Shown here: positions 44,967-56,639 of the stretch, in pieces
How the letters are laid out: the number at the start of each line of letters is the position of its first letter
Position numbering within the stretch: the stretch's first letter is position 1
NCBI GenBank assembly: GCA_015680685.1
Contig: MNCI01015613.1
Location: forward strand, 1-64,000
Length of the DNA stretch: 64,000 nucleotides
Reading direction: 5' to 3'
Source: Gnetum montanum
Lineage: Eukaryota; Streptophyta; Gnetopsida; Gnetales; Gnetaceae
Program-made: the position numbers and the translations under genes
The notes under the pieces: generated by a model
The model's input: the letters and a program-made list of their open reading frames with translations, nothing else
What the model was told of the DNA's origin: nothing
Database searches by the model: none

Positions 44967-45807
44967 TGATGAACAGCAATATTAGGTACACGATATCACA
45001 TCCACGATATCGGGTACGTAATATCAGAGCCTATCATGCGATGTCGAATGCCCGATATCAAGACCTACCTCCTTTCTTATAAATAAGAGGTGGGCGCACT
45101 TGGTTTTGTCGTTAGATAGTTAGTCCCTTAGCCAAACTCATGCCTTTTCTTACCTCCAGAGTTAGAATTATTTTTGTGTGCCCGAAGTAGGAGTCATCAA
45201 GTGAATAGATCTTTATTCGAGCATTGTGTATCTGAGCACACCTTGTGTATGGCAATAAAGACGAACTTTATGATAAACCTTGCAGCATCCAGAATAGATT
45301 AATTAGTGTTAATTGATGTTATTAATTGCTTTCTTAGTTAATTAATGATTCTCTCTCACCCTACAACTCTCCTAAGTAAGTACACTCAGTATGATAACTT
45401 TGAGCATGCGTGTAACACTTGGTAACCCAGTAATGATTAGCGTTTGGTAATCCCAGTAGTGTTGCACTGGTTCAGGATGTGTACAGCAAGTGGGAACGAA
45501 TACTGGTGTTAGGATTAGTTAAAGCCTAGTTAATCAGTAGTTAAGTTAAATTAGCCACTTAGTTATCTCTCTCTCTTCCCTTATTAGAAATAGGAAATAA
45601 AAACATAAAAGCTATAAAAATCATATGCCTCAAGCTTACTTAACCATACAATCATGACATACAAGTAAGTTTGGGAAGACAACAATCAAACAATTCATCC
45701 TTGTTCCACAAAGGTGCATAAGCACTTAGTGCTTGGAATTCAACTAGATCATGCGTGAAACACTCATATTCATATGGTTGAGCGTAGGGGTACCTTGCCA
45801 CTCATCA
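44967..45807 (+). repeat. RE4 5' LTR
   Basis: TATA box TATAAATA at 45078-45085, polyadenylation-like AATAAAG near 45254. Its first 100 bp hold several copies of a GATATC-centred word (CGATATCAC, CGATATCGGGTAC, CCGATATCA), which may act as repeated promoter elements. Confidence 0.9.
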
Positions 45808-45827
45808 TTGGCACCATTACCAGGGAC
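45808..45827 (+). other. RE4 primer-binding site
   Basis: TTGGCACCATTACCAGGGAC directly after the LTR matches, with transitions, the TTGGCGCCGTTGCCGGGGA-type primer site known from Athila-like elements. RE5 has TTGGCGCCATTTCCAGGGAC in the same place. Confidence 0.8.
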
Positions 45828-45892
45828 TTAGTTATTTGTGTACTAATTAGAACTTAGGATATCATTCACATCATTGTAACGAACCCTTAGGG

Positions 45893-47620
45893 TTGATTGA
45901 GAAAATAATAAACAAGAGTACATTGCACACTAAACAGATAAATATGTCTCCTTCTTTGTACGAAAGTGCCTCACCACCTAGGTTTGAAACAAGAAACAAT
46001 CGACGGCGTAATACATATGACGTTGATCCGCCAGTCCCTCAACAAGTTCGAGTGGTATATATTCATCCTAATGAGTATATACCAGAATTCGCCTTTATCC
46101 TCCATCAAGACGAACAACTACATTAGTGAGACTTAGAAGGTAACATAGTGTTACCTCTCGATTGTTCAGTCCCGAGCATGCTTCTTCATGCTCTCACACA
46201 AATTGGCATGCTGCACTTACATGCAGAATACATTATGCAAGACCATGACTCAAGAGAGCATTGTCCCATGGAGGCACAATGTCAAAGGGACTTGCAATAG
46301 GAGAGACATCATAAGTCTTTGAAGGGTAAGTGGTCCTAAGATGTCCCACATGTCTTAAGCAAAAATGAGGATGGTGAACCTACCTCAAGTAGTCACCCAC
46401 ACAATAATGTTCCTCCCCTTGACTTTAGCCAAGGGGTTGTGTATCAAAACCTTCATTCCACTATTCATAACACAGGTTTTGATACCCATGGGCACAAAGG
46501 GTTTGAAAAAGAGACACAAACACATGATAAAGGTGGACATTCTAATCGCAAGCGTGATTGACATCATAACTGCTGAAGAGAAGGTAGCAAACACCGTTAT
46601 GGTGGCAGTTCTTCTTCTTCTTCACCTTCATCATCTCCTTCACTCTCTTCTTTAGTATCTAGATGTAGTCATAAAGAAAAATACTATGGGGATAAAGGTA
46701 GGCAAAGTGGAAGTCATAGGCGAAACAACTAGGAAAGGGGACGAGGGCACTCTAGAGAGTCATGACATAGAAGAAGGGAGAGTAGGGAACAACGTAGGCA
46801 TCATAGACGCCATGGACGAGACGATCATGATGAACCCCTACTCGCTACTCAAAGTATGTTAGACATAATTGAGGCTATTAGAATTCCAAAAAGGCACCAT
46901 AAAGATAGTAGGATCAAGAGATTAGATATGAACAATATTCCATGATTTGAAAGGGGATACAACACTGATCCTCAAAATCACTTACAGGCATTCCATAATG
47001 CATCTGCCTTACAAAACATAGAGAACGAATGGAAAAAACTTATGTTGTTCCAAGAAACACTAGTTAAATAAGCAGAAAGCTGGTACCGGTCCTTAGAACC
47101 AGAATCCATTCGTAGATGGAGTACTATGTTAGAATTATTCAACGAAAAGTACCAAATGTACTCCCAAGTATCCAACTTGCAAAAGCAAATCCAAGGCTAG
47201 AAACAAGGAGGACATGAACCCTTCGATGCTACCATGGGCTGATACTATGCACTGTTACATCATTGTCCTGGCCATGGTTATTTGCAAAGGGATCAACTAT
47301 GCCATCTCGTAGATGGGCTTAGCCATGAAACGAGAAGAACCCTTGGGACTTATGCCCAAGGAAGACTATTCGAGTTTAGGTCCCATCAAATTCAAAGGCT
47401 ATTGGAGCAAGTTGCTAAGGAAGAAGGTGAGCTACGAAAGAGAGAAAGTGCAGAAGAGTATAATTGATATCCTTCCCTCCAGAAAAGGGGAGTAATATTC
47501 TGTGAGGATGAAGAAGAGAGTGGTGAATAGGAAAACTTTGCCTATCCAAAAGTTGACGTCAGAAGTATTGGAAAAGGTAGACCAAATATGGGATTCCCTA
47601 GATAATAGATTTTAATCTAT
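45893..47620 (+). pseudogene. RE4 gag, broken
   Basis: Fragments in several frames: an N-terminal part 45893-46126 (S-P-P-R-F-E-T-R), an arginine/histidine-rich basic segment (46680-46830), and the conserved core at about 46850-47460. In the core I see L-Q-A-F-H-N-A-S-A-L, S-W-Y-R-S-L, W-S-T-M-L-E-L-F and L-L-E-Q-V-A-K-E-E-G-E-L-R-K-R. The same blocks, in the same order, occur in RE5 at 57534-58150, which confirms both. Stops are at former CAA, CAG, CGA or TGG codons. Confidence 0.82.
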
Positions 47621-48376
47621 TCTTAAAATAGTAGAGGAGTCTAGAGAGCAAGGTAGTGATCACGAAAAAAGGAAAAAGAGAGAAGCTAAACATGCACGTA
47701 GCAAGCATAAGGGCAAAGTTACCATCATGTTGTGGAGTTGGAAACAGACAATGATAGTGGATTTGAAATATGTCAATATGAATATCCTAAGGGATGTTGT
47801 CTTGTAATGTCACATCTGCAAGAGTCTGGGGTGTATGCACTCAACCCACAATTGAACAAATGGCAAGCCCCCCAAAAGTTACCTTATCCTTAAGGTAACC
47901 CATGGTAGTTCCACCAACCCTTAATGTACTATCCTAGTGGAACTCCACCACAACCAATTGAGCAAGATCAATAGTTGCAATATACATAATCATGGGGAAT
48001 GCCACCACCAAGGCAACAATATCCTTACCAGCAACCTGACCCGTATGGATATTACATGTAGCAACCAGTCTCTCCACGTGACTCTACTGGTCATGTTACT
48101 CCTCTAGCTCACTACCAAGCTTGTGAGTATTATGGGAATCCCTCTTCTAGGGACAATATCCCGTAAGCATATCATCCTTCTCATCTGACAACATCTCTTC
48201 CACCAATATCTCCACTACCACCTACTCTAGCTATGCAGGGTGAAATCCCTACCCAGCCACAACAACGTAATGCCACAATGGCTATTAACTCTCAACCTAC
48301 TGTTGGTTCCAACAACCACATAAAGAAAATACCTTTCTTTAGAACCAATAGTCCACCCAAGCCCTTGTAATCACAA
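47621..48376 (+). pseudogene. RE4 gag-protease linker, proline/glutamine-rich
   Basis: The frame in register with the protease, with about ten stops, encodes a proline, glutamine and tyrosine rich spacer (P-P-P-R-Q-Q-Y-P-Y-Q-Q-P and similar) that joins gag to the protease. No zinc knuckle was found. Confidence 0.6.
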
Positions 48377-48955
48377 GTGGCTGATTCCTTAGATGCCTCA
48401 GTATCAATCAAAAATTTGGAGCCCCCTTCAGTCCAACCACCCCACTCAACGCATACAATCATGCTAACACATGTCGTTACTGATTGGATCAAAGTTGGCC
48501 ATCTTCCCAAGAAATTCTCTAACCCTGGGAGTCCTCTGATATACTTACAAATCATTGGAAATGAACCATGCAAGGCTTTTTTGTATTTAGGTTCTGGTGT
48601 CAACTTAATTTCTCAAGAAATGTACAAGGACTGGAACCTACCTCCATTAAAAAAGAGCAACATTCGTCTAGAGCTGGCCGACCAGTCCATCATTGTCCTA
48701 TTGAGACTAGTGGAGGACATTGTTACCACTGTTTGTGGGTGGTCGTACCTAGCTGATTTCCTAGTGATTCAGATGAACAATGGTAAAGGGGACTTTCCAA
48801 TCATAATGGGAAGAGCATGGCTAAGCATAGTCGACACGCACCTAAGAATCTACAATCATTCCTTGGAAATCTCAAAGGAAAATACATTTGGAAAGATTGA
48901 GAAGAAGAACATTCTATGCATCGCATATAGTGACACAGGGTGCAATTGCTTGTAG
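48377..48955 (+). pseudogene. RE4 aspartic protease, catalytic residue lost
   Basis: A 192-codon open stretch. The active-site loop reads F-L-Y-L-G-S-G-V-N-L-I-S. Athila-type proteases have D-L-G-(A/S) here, so the catalytic aspartate is tyrosine. The later I-I-M-G-R-A-W-L block corresponds to the I-I-L-G-R-P-F-L signature. RE5 carries the same domain at 59100-59640 with asparagine at the catalytic position. Confidence 0.85.
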
Positions 48956-49255
48956 AGGTCATGGGTTATGCAAAGTTTAACATTGCCTGCATGCAAATAG
49001 TGTGCACAAGTGATCAACATACAAAGATGCCTATATGCAACAACCACATGATAGGAAGTCACCTAGTGGTTGATAGTTGATCAAGAAAGCAGTTCACTCA
49101 TATGCATGGAACCAACTGAGGGATTGACTTGCACTTACATTGATAGCATAGATGCATTAGAGAAAGTCTAACGCCAACTTCCCAGTCTTAACCTTCAAAA
49201 TCTCAACTGGGGGAAGTTGGAAATCCTTAAGAAATTTAAGTAGGATCCCCTTGAG

Positions 49256-50311
49256 TTGAAACCATTGCCCACCAGCATGGAATACACGTTCCTTAAGAAT
49301 GGAAAATTGATAATTAGCAACACGAAGCTTGCTCCGCAACAAAAAGAGAAACTACTGAAGGTAATCAATAGATGGTCAAGAGCCTTCACTTGGTCATATC
49401 CCAAATTAACTAGAATAGATCCTAGGATATGCCAACATAGAATTTACACTAAACCCTCCATGAAGCTTCAAAGAAAAATGCAAAGGCGTTTGAATCTAAA
49501 GCTAAAGCAACTAGTTAAGGAAGAAATCAAACAACTTCTCAAGGCTGGGTTCATATACCCCATTGCTGATAGTGAATGGGGTATCACCTTAGTTATTGTG
49601 CCTAAAAAGGGAGGCAAATGGAGGATGTGCATAGATTTCAAGCTACTAAATATGGCAACATTCAAAGATCACTTTTCGTTACCATTTTTTGACCAAGTCT
49701 TAGACACCATCACAGGGCATCACTATTACAGTTTTCTAGATGGATATAGTGGATATAACCAAATAAAAATAGCCCCAGAAGACTAAGCCAAGACTACGTT
49801 CACCAGTCCTTGGGGAACGTTTGCATACAAATAGATGTCGTTTGGCTTGTGTAATGCCCCTGCAACGTTTCAAAAATTAGTTCTAAGCATATTCCAACAA
49901 CAGATAGGAAACGACGTGGAGGTCTTTATGGACGACTTCTCCACTTATGGAGCAAACTTTGATCAAGCCTTAGACTAGTTAGAGCAAGTATTAAAAAGAT
50001 GTGTAGAAACCAATTTAATGCTCAACTATCAAAAAAGCCATTTGATGGTCCAAGAAGATGTAGTACTAGGGTACAAAATCTCATACACAAGGATTGAGGT
50101 AGACTCAGGGAAAATTAAAGTTATCCAAGGAATTACCCATCAACCAGAAACTATCAAAGATATTCAGTCATTCCTTGGACACATTGGCTACTACAGAAGA
50201 TTTATTGAGAAATTTTCAAAGGTTGCCAAACCATTGGTGGAATTAACAAAAAAGGACATACCTTTCGAATGGACTAGGGAATGTGAACTAGCTTTCCAAA
50301 CTCTAAAATAG
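49256..50311 (+). pseudogene. RE4 reverse transcriptase, broken
   Basis: An open stretch (49256-49786) covers the N-terminal fingers: W-G-I-T-L-V-I-V-P-K-K-G-G-K-W-R-M-C-I-D-F and Y-S-F-L-D-G-Y-S-G-Y-N-Q-I. Stops follow at 49784-49786 (TAA in A-P-E-D-x-A-K) and 49832-49834 (TAG before M-S-F-G-L-C-N-A-P-A-T-F). The catalytic pair is intact in V-F-M-D-D-F-S (Asp codons 49931-49936). The thumb and connection (50018-50311) include S-F-L-G-H-I-G-Y-Y-R-R-F. A few nonsense changes have silenced a polymerase whose core residues are still present. Confidence 0.92.
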
Positions 50312-50725
50312 AAGTTAGTAGAAACACCTATTCTACAAGCTCCTGACTAGTCCAAACCATTCCATATCATGACTGACACATCCAACTATGCCTTAGGAGT
50401 CGTACTTACATAGTTAGATGACCAGAAATGTCCTTATTACATCCACTATGTGAGTAGAAGTATCATTGGTGCACAACTTAACTACACTACCATAGAGAAA
50501 GTATTAATGGTTGTAGTGTTTGCACTAGAAAAGTTTAGAGACTATGTATTAGGATATAAAGTATATATACATACAGATCATAGTGCAATCCAATTCCTCA
50601 TGAATAATCTAATGGTAAGTCCTCGTATCATACGATGGCTTGTAATCTTACAAGAGTTCAATCTTATGATGATCGACAGTAAAGGCACCGAGAACATAGT
50701 TCCTAATCATTTATCTCAATTGTGA
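50312..50725 (+). pseudogene. RE4 RNase H, nearly open
   Basis: M-T-D-T-S-N-Y-A-L-G-V-V-L (catalytic Asp region, about 50370-50410), Y-V-S-R-S near 50450, N-Y-T-T-I-E-K-V-L-M-V-V-V (50480), H-T-D-H-S-A-I (50573) and V-P-N-H-L-S-Q-L (50700), where V-x-D-H-L-S-R-L is usual, so the last acidic residue is asparagine. Stops separate it from the reverse transcriptase (K-x-K-L at 50309-50311 and two more). Confidence 0.88.
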
Positions 50726-50739
50726 TGGGACAACAAAGA

Positions 50740-52050
50740 GGATGAGTATCCAATTTCTGATTATTTCCCAAATGAATTCCTCTTTGCTGGTGTGGTGAAT
50801 AATCAATCACCCACGGAGACAAACTTGTATCGTAGCATTCTTACCTATCTCCTCACCCAACAATTACCACAGGAGTTAAACCTTAAGAAGAAATAATAGT
50901 TTCTTCACCAAGCCAAGTACTTTATGGAAATCAATGGGCAACTTTACAAAGTTTGTCCCAATGGCTTGGTTTGATGGTGTGTTCCCGATATAGATCAACT
51001 GCAAGTTCTCCAAGACACTCATGAGTGTCCTTGTGGGGGTCATTACGTTGGAAGACGAATGGCCATCAAGATCTTCCTTGCAAGATATTATTGGCCTACA
51101 TTGTTTCAAGATGCCAATCAATTCATCCAATCTTGTAAGTGTTGTTAACATGATGGAGGAATGACTATTAGAATGAAGGATTTGCAATAATGGATCCAAC
51201 CGTTAGAACCCTTTGACATTTGGGGAATTGATTTTATGGGGCCAATTACACCAATGTACAATGGAAAAGCTTATATTATTGTTGCTATTAATTACCTAAC
51301 TAAATGGGTAGAAGCAACTGCTATTAAGGATTGTACATCATCTACAGCTACACGATTTGTTCAGCAACAAATGATAAATAGGTTTGGTATGCCTCGTGCA
51401 CTTATTTTAGATAATGGTACCCACTTCATGGGTGCAACTTTTTAGAAATTAATGCAATTCTTAGAGGTTGAACACAAACTAACAACACCATACCATCCCC
51501 CAAGCGAACGGTCAAGCCGAAGTCACCAACAGGGAGATTACAAAAATAGTGACAAGAATTATTAGCAAGTTTAGGCGAGACTGGAGCACTAAATTGAACG
51601 ATGCTCTTTGGGCATACCACTCCACATGGAAACTCCCTACAGGCTACTCTTCCTATGAGTTAGTGTATGATAAATTACCAATGCTTTCCATTCAAACTAA
51701 GCTCTATACACTATCCATGGCATGTGACCTCAACCTTGACCTTGATTTAGCATAAAAACAACAGTTAGCAACCCTTAACTTGTTACATGAAAACTAACTA
51801 GCTTCCTTATCATCTAATGAGTCACACAAGACATTCAATAAACAATATCATGACCTAAGGATTAGGAAAGTTAAATATCAACCAGGAGATAAGGTTCTCT
51901 ATTAGAATCCCACACATGTGCCACAACGTACTAAATTTCAAACACTGTGGGAAGGACCTTATATTATTTATGCAACTTTTCCTTCATGGGCCATGAAAAT
52001 ATAGAAACCTAAGAGCCGAGACAAGATGTTGTTGGTCAACATGCAATAAA
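50740..52050 (+). pseudogene. RE4 integrase, frameshifted
   Basis: HHCC zinc domain at about 51025-51150 (H-E-C-P-C-G-G-H, later C-K-C-C). Core: W-G-I-D-F-M-G-P-I (first Asp, 51221-51247), L-I-L-D-N-G-T-H-F (second Asp, 51405-51430). The third catalytic residue (Q-A-E-V-T-N-R) is in another frame because a C-run at 51497-51501 has one C too many. The C-terminal part continues open at 51549-51755 and then as broken W-E-G-P-Y-I-I-Y near 51950. All three catalytic acids survive. Confidence 0.88.
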
Positions 52051-54046
52051 CCAAACCTTTCCATGAGCTTAGGATAGCCAGTACACATGCTACCTCTATT
52101 AGTGAACAACCTTGCTCACTATTTTAGATCTCCTCCTTCCAACTTAGTCATGGGAGAGATGGCCACCTATGCTAACTTTTTTAGGCCCTCAGTTCTTTTT
52201 GAATCTTGTTTTTGTTTCATGCATTTTCATTTCACACATTTTCCAACTTTTCTTATTTTTATTTTACACCATCGTTCATATTTTTACTATTTCTTTGTTT
52301 TCTTAATTTACTTTTATTCGTCATCCAATAAGTGCTCATGATGGTGGACTGAATTATATCATATTGATTGCTAATGTTTGATTTTTACCTTTGAATTATG
52401 ATGTTGATATTAAGGTATGGTTCTTTTGGTAAAACAGGCAATGAGTCAACACTATCCACTCATCCATACAACTCTATGGTCTCCTTTGTCTTGGAACTAT
52501 ATAGTCCCATTTTTCTAAGTAAACTTGTTAATGAATTGGTGGTTGGGTACTTTTCAAACTAAGGAAAGACTCAAAGGATGAAAATGGTGCGACTTCAAGA
52601 GGATTCGATGCATTTGTGCTAGCCATTCTCTTGGGTGCTTGGATGCTTTTTCTTTGATTTTCCACCATTCTAACATTGTTCAAAAATTGGGAAGCTGAGT
52701 GAATAAAAATAAGTCTTTGCATGGTGTGGTTCTCACGCAAAAAAAAAAAAAAGAAAAAAAGAAAAAGAGAAAAGTGAGAATTCAAAACACACCCCATAGA
52801 CATAATAAAAAAGTATGGGCTACAAACACTGGTTATGGAACTAGAAAGACATGTTACCTATGCCCGAAGGCTCCCTCTAACTAATGCCCTTTCTTGCTTC
52901 CTGCTTCTCCATCTCTCTCTCCTTGGAATGGATTGGTCAAGTGTGTTGATGCGAGGTCACTGGATGTGGTTTTTTTGAGTCTGGATTTGGGATTAGTTCT
53001 ACTTAGTCATATTAACCACAAAATACACAAGGGACTTTACACAAACTTGTTCTTGGGATTCCATTCCATTCTCTCCTCTCAATATTTCTTTCCATTTTCC
53101 ATCTCATTGCTGGTTTTATCATTAGTCCATTTCTGGGTTGATGCATTATTTTTCTTTGGTGAATTCTTGTGGGTAAAGTTTTTAACTCTTGCTTCCAAAT
53201 GACATTCCTAGGGCCTATGAACTCTTTGGTTTGTGGGTTTGTCAGGGCATAAAAGACATGAGCCTATTTGCGGAGGGCCCACTAGCATCCTTTTTTGGTG
53301 CAATTATTAACTTTTTTTCCTTAAACATTTTCTACAATTAATCATTTCTTGTTTCATCCCCATCCATGGCATCCATTTTATTGGTGTTGCCATTGTTATT
53401 TTTCCCATCTTTCTTGTTCCTCATATTTTTTCATCATATAGCTACCAAAGGTTCACTCTTAATTGTGGGGGCCCTGGCACAAATTTTTTAAATTTTTTCC
53501 ATTCTACTATTTGCCTAACCCCTACACCTTGAGTAGTCACCAGTGATAAATCTCTGAACCAGTTTTTGCCATAACCACAACTCAGACAATGCACTTCATA
53601 TCGAGGCAAGGTATCAACTGCATTGTGGTTTATCTATCCTTGCTTATTTGTGACTATGTTATGTGTGTAGATGGTGATCATACAAACAATGGACTAGGCT
53701 TGGAGAAAGCACTTAGGATGGACTGGAACTAGAGCATTTACGAAAGGAGCAAGTCTAGTGGCGTGGCTATGGATAAACAACGAAAGGTGCAACCTCGGCA
53801 TTGGTAGAAAAACACTTCATCTTCTCTCTCTCTATTTCTCTTTAAGTTGCCAAATAAAGGCCTAGATGTCATTTATGTACAAGTGTTCACCACAATGGTC
53901 ATGAACACTAATGTTATAATATTCTTATTGATCCATTCACTAGGCACGTTGATTCTGTTATCCCATTCCACCGTCAATTGTCAATTAATCAATAATCGGA
54001 TACCTTCCCAATATTTTGTAAGGAACTCGATGACAAGTTTTCATTC
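52051..54046 (+). other. RE4 3' noncoding region
   Basis: Two kilobases between integrase and polypurine tract, where autonomous Athila elements often carry an extra envelope-like frame. Only short frames are present (52087-52341, 52894-53202, 53847-54062). 52894-53202 has a hydrophobic stretch but no recognisable envelope motif. An A-rich run occupies 52740-52770. Confidence 0.55.
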
Positions 54047-54059
54047 AATTGTGGGGGTA
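54047..54059 (+). other. RE4 polypurine tract
   Basis: CAATTGTGGGGGTA immediately precedes the 3' LTR start at 54060. Confidence 0.75.
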
Positions 54060-54896
54060 TGATGAACTGCGATATTGGGTACATGATATTGCATTCGTGA
54101 TATCGGGTATGGAATATCGAAACCTACCATGCAATGTTGGATACCCAATATCGGGACCTACCTCCTTGCCTATAAATAAGAGGTAGGCACACTTGGTTTT
54201 GCGGTTAGATAGTTAGTCCCTTAGCCAAACTCTTGCCTTTTCTTACCTCCAGAGTTAGAATTATTTTTTTGTGCCTACAGTAGGAGTCATCAAGTGAATG
54301 GATTTTTATTCAAGCATTGTGTACCTAAGCACACCTTGTATACAGCGATAAAGATGAACTTTATGATAAACCTTGCAGCATCCAAAATAGATTAATTAGT
54401 GTTAACTAATGTTATTAAATGCTTTCTTAGTTAATTAATGATTCTCTCTCACCCTACAACTCTCCTAAGTAAGTACACTTGGTACGATCACTTCGAGCAT
54501 GCGTGTAACACTTGGTAAATGAGTAACGATTAGCATTTGGTAATCCTAGTAGTGTTGCACTAGTTTAGGATGTGTACGGTAAGTGAGAATGGATACAAGT
54601 GTTAGGATTAGTTAAAGCCTAGTTAATAAGTAGTTAAGTTAAATTAGTCACTTAGTTATCTCTCTCTCCTCCCTTATTAGCAGCAGGACATAAAAACATA
54701 AAATCTATAAAAATCATATGCCTCAAGCTTACTTAACCATACAATCGTGACATACAAGTTTGGAAAGACAATGATCAACCAACCTATCCTTGTTTCACAA
54801 GGGCGCATAAGCACTTAGTCCTTGGAATTCGACCAGATTGTGTGTGAAACGCTCATATTCGTATGGTTGAATGTAGGGGTACCTCATCGCTCATCA
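54060..54896 (+). repeat. RE4 3' LTR
   Basis: 837 bp, partner of 44967-45807, TATAAATA at 54171-54178. Differences from the 5' LTR are concentrated in the first 100 bp and are mostly CG to TG or CA. Confidence 0.92.
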
Positions 54897-54901
54897 CTAG
54901 A

Positions 54902-55644
54902 TAATGAAAGAATAGGATATATCTTTATTCAATTCATCTATGCCTCCAATAGCTAGTAGCATCTTACTGTGACTTTAGCATATTTTCCTTGGGGAATCTA
55001 TGTAACATTATAAATCTTATCCTTTGGGTTATCGTCAATGGGTTTCTTATCCTTCCTATTAATTTTAGTGTATATTTCTATAATATGATTAGATTCCTTA
55101 TAATACAAATAGATTTTTACATCTCCTTGACTCCTAGGTTAAGTGTAGATTTTAAAATTCTTACAAGGTTCTTTATGTTCAATTCGAAGAGCGTTTCTTT
55201 GTTTCTTTTTAGTTCTATTTAGAGGATTCCTTTTTGTATTTTTCTTAGAAGAGTTATTTTGTATGCTATCATTAATCTAATATTATTCCATCCATAATTT
55301 GTGCATACAAGATTCCTCATACTTTGTGATGTTAAAGGTTGATAATTATTATTTAATGGATGGTCTTAGGTCCTTGATAAATCCTTTTTCACATAGCTCT
55401 TTATCCTTAAGAATGTGTGAGACAGTCACTAAACTTACGAAATGCATTATCTTACTCATAAACTAATATGTTATTCTATAAAAATCCATAAAACTTATCC
55501 TTCTTCTTCTCACAATACATCTTAATAGCAAAATAATCCTATATTACCTTTTTGATATCATTCCAAATTACATTTTTTTGAACCCAAATCTTCACCTGCA
55601 ACAAATTTCTTCACCAACAACTAGCTGCACCTTGAAGTTGGTAC
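54902..55644. other. Interval between RE4 and RE5
   Basis: T-rich on the plus strand. The one small frame (54989-55222) is hydrophobic low-complexity. Nothing identified. Confidence 0.6.
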
Positions 55645-55649
55645 ATACA

Positions 55650-56478
55650 TGATGAATCACTATTTGTTGTCTATCGCAACATTGTGTATGCGATGTCAGG
55701 GCTTGGCTTCGACGTCAGGTGTCTGATGCCAAGGGCATTTATCCTAGCCTATAAATATAGTGCATGGGTTCTAGTTTTTTTGTCATTCTTAGTCAAAGTA
55801 ATGAAGCTCTTATAGTTTATTTTTCTCAAACATAGAATATTTTGTAAGTGCCCACAAAAGGAGTCTAAAGTGTGTATGGTTCTTTGTTCGAGCACTGATG
55901 TACCTAAGCACAACAGTGTGACGGGAATAAAATGAACTTTTTTAATAATCCTTGTAGCATTGAGAATAGATTAATATTTTCTTTATTGCATTTTACTTTC
56001 TTACTCTTCCTTTTAATGCATTTGAATTAAGCAGTTTATTTCCAGTAGTTAATGAACGCAAGCACGACCACTTCAAGCATCATATATTACTTGGTAACCC
56101 AGCAACGCTTAATGTTTGTGAGCATAGGAGTGCTATATGTGTTCAGGATGTGTCTAGGAAAGTGGGGCAATTACTTGTGTTTGGCTAGCTAGGTAATAAA
56201 TGAATTAGATCTTGAATTACTATACTCTTCATTCTTGTTGTAGGAAATCAAATCCATAAAATATAAAGTAAGAAAAATCATATACCTCAATTACACTTAG
56301 ACCATACACTTGAACTTCAAAAGTGTAGTTGGAAAGACAATGAACGTTCTTAACATCCATTTCACTTCCTAGAAGAGCTAGTGCATTGGATAACTATAGG
56401 TCCATGGAATTCAACCGGATCGTGCACAACACCTTAGTGATTCATATGGTTGGGTGTAGGGTACCTCGTCACTCAACA
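55650..56478 (+). repeat. RE5 5' LTR (829 bp)
   Basis: Starts TGATGAATCAC and ends ACTCAACA before the primer site TTGGCGCCATTTCCAGGGAC (56479-56498). TATAAATA at 55750-55757. It aligns with the RE4 LTRs at the ends and around TATA, polyadenylation and the GTAGGGTACCTCGTCACTCA stretch, so they are sister families or old copies of one family. Confidence 0.85.
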
Positions 56479-56639
56479 TTGGCGCCATTTCCAGGGACCT
56501 TTTTGTTGTTTTGTGTGTTATTTAGGACCTAGTAAAAATTATTTAAATCATTGAAACAAACCTAAGAGTCATATCTTATTTTACGATTACTACAACAAAT
56601 TCTTAGAGCACACTACGATTTTTGTTTCATCAACCGAAA

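Larger units (their letters stand above)
44967..54896 (+). mobile_element. RE4: complete Athila-like Ty3/gypsy retrotransposon, coding-dead
   Basis: LTRs of 841 bp (44967-45807) and 837 bp (54060-54896), both starting TGATGAAC and ending CTCATCA, are flanked by the identical 5-bp duplication CTAGA (44962-44966, 54897-54901). Order inside: primer site, gag, protease, reverse transcriptase, RNase H, integrase, 2-kb noncoding tail, polypurine tract. The reverse-transcriptase wording V-F-M-D-D-F-S and the primer site TTGGCACCATTACCAGGGAC point to the Athila group. About 100 differences between the LTRs by eye (near 12%) make it an old insertion. Dozens of stops and at least one frameshift inactivate it. 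Confidence 0.92.

Noticed and set aside
52894-53202. Envelope-like gene of RE4
   Set aside because: Position and hydrophobicity would fit, but there is no signal peptide plus transmembrane pattern or recognisable motif and the frame is only 102 codons.
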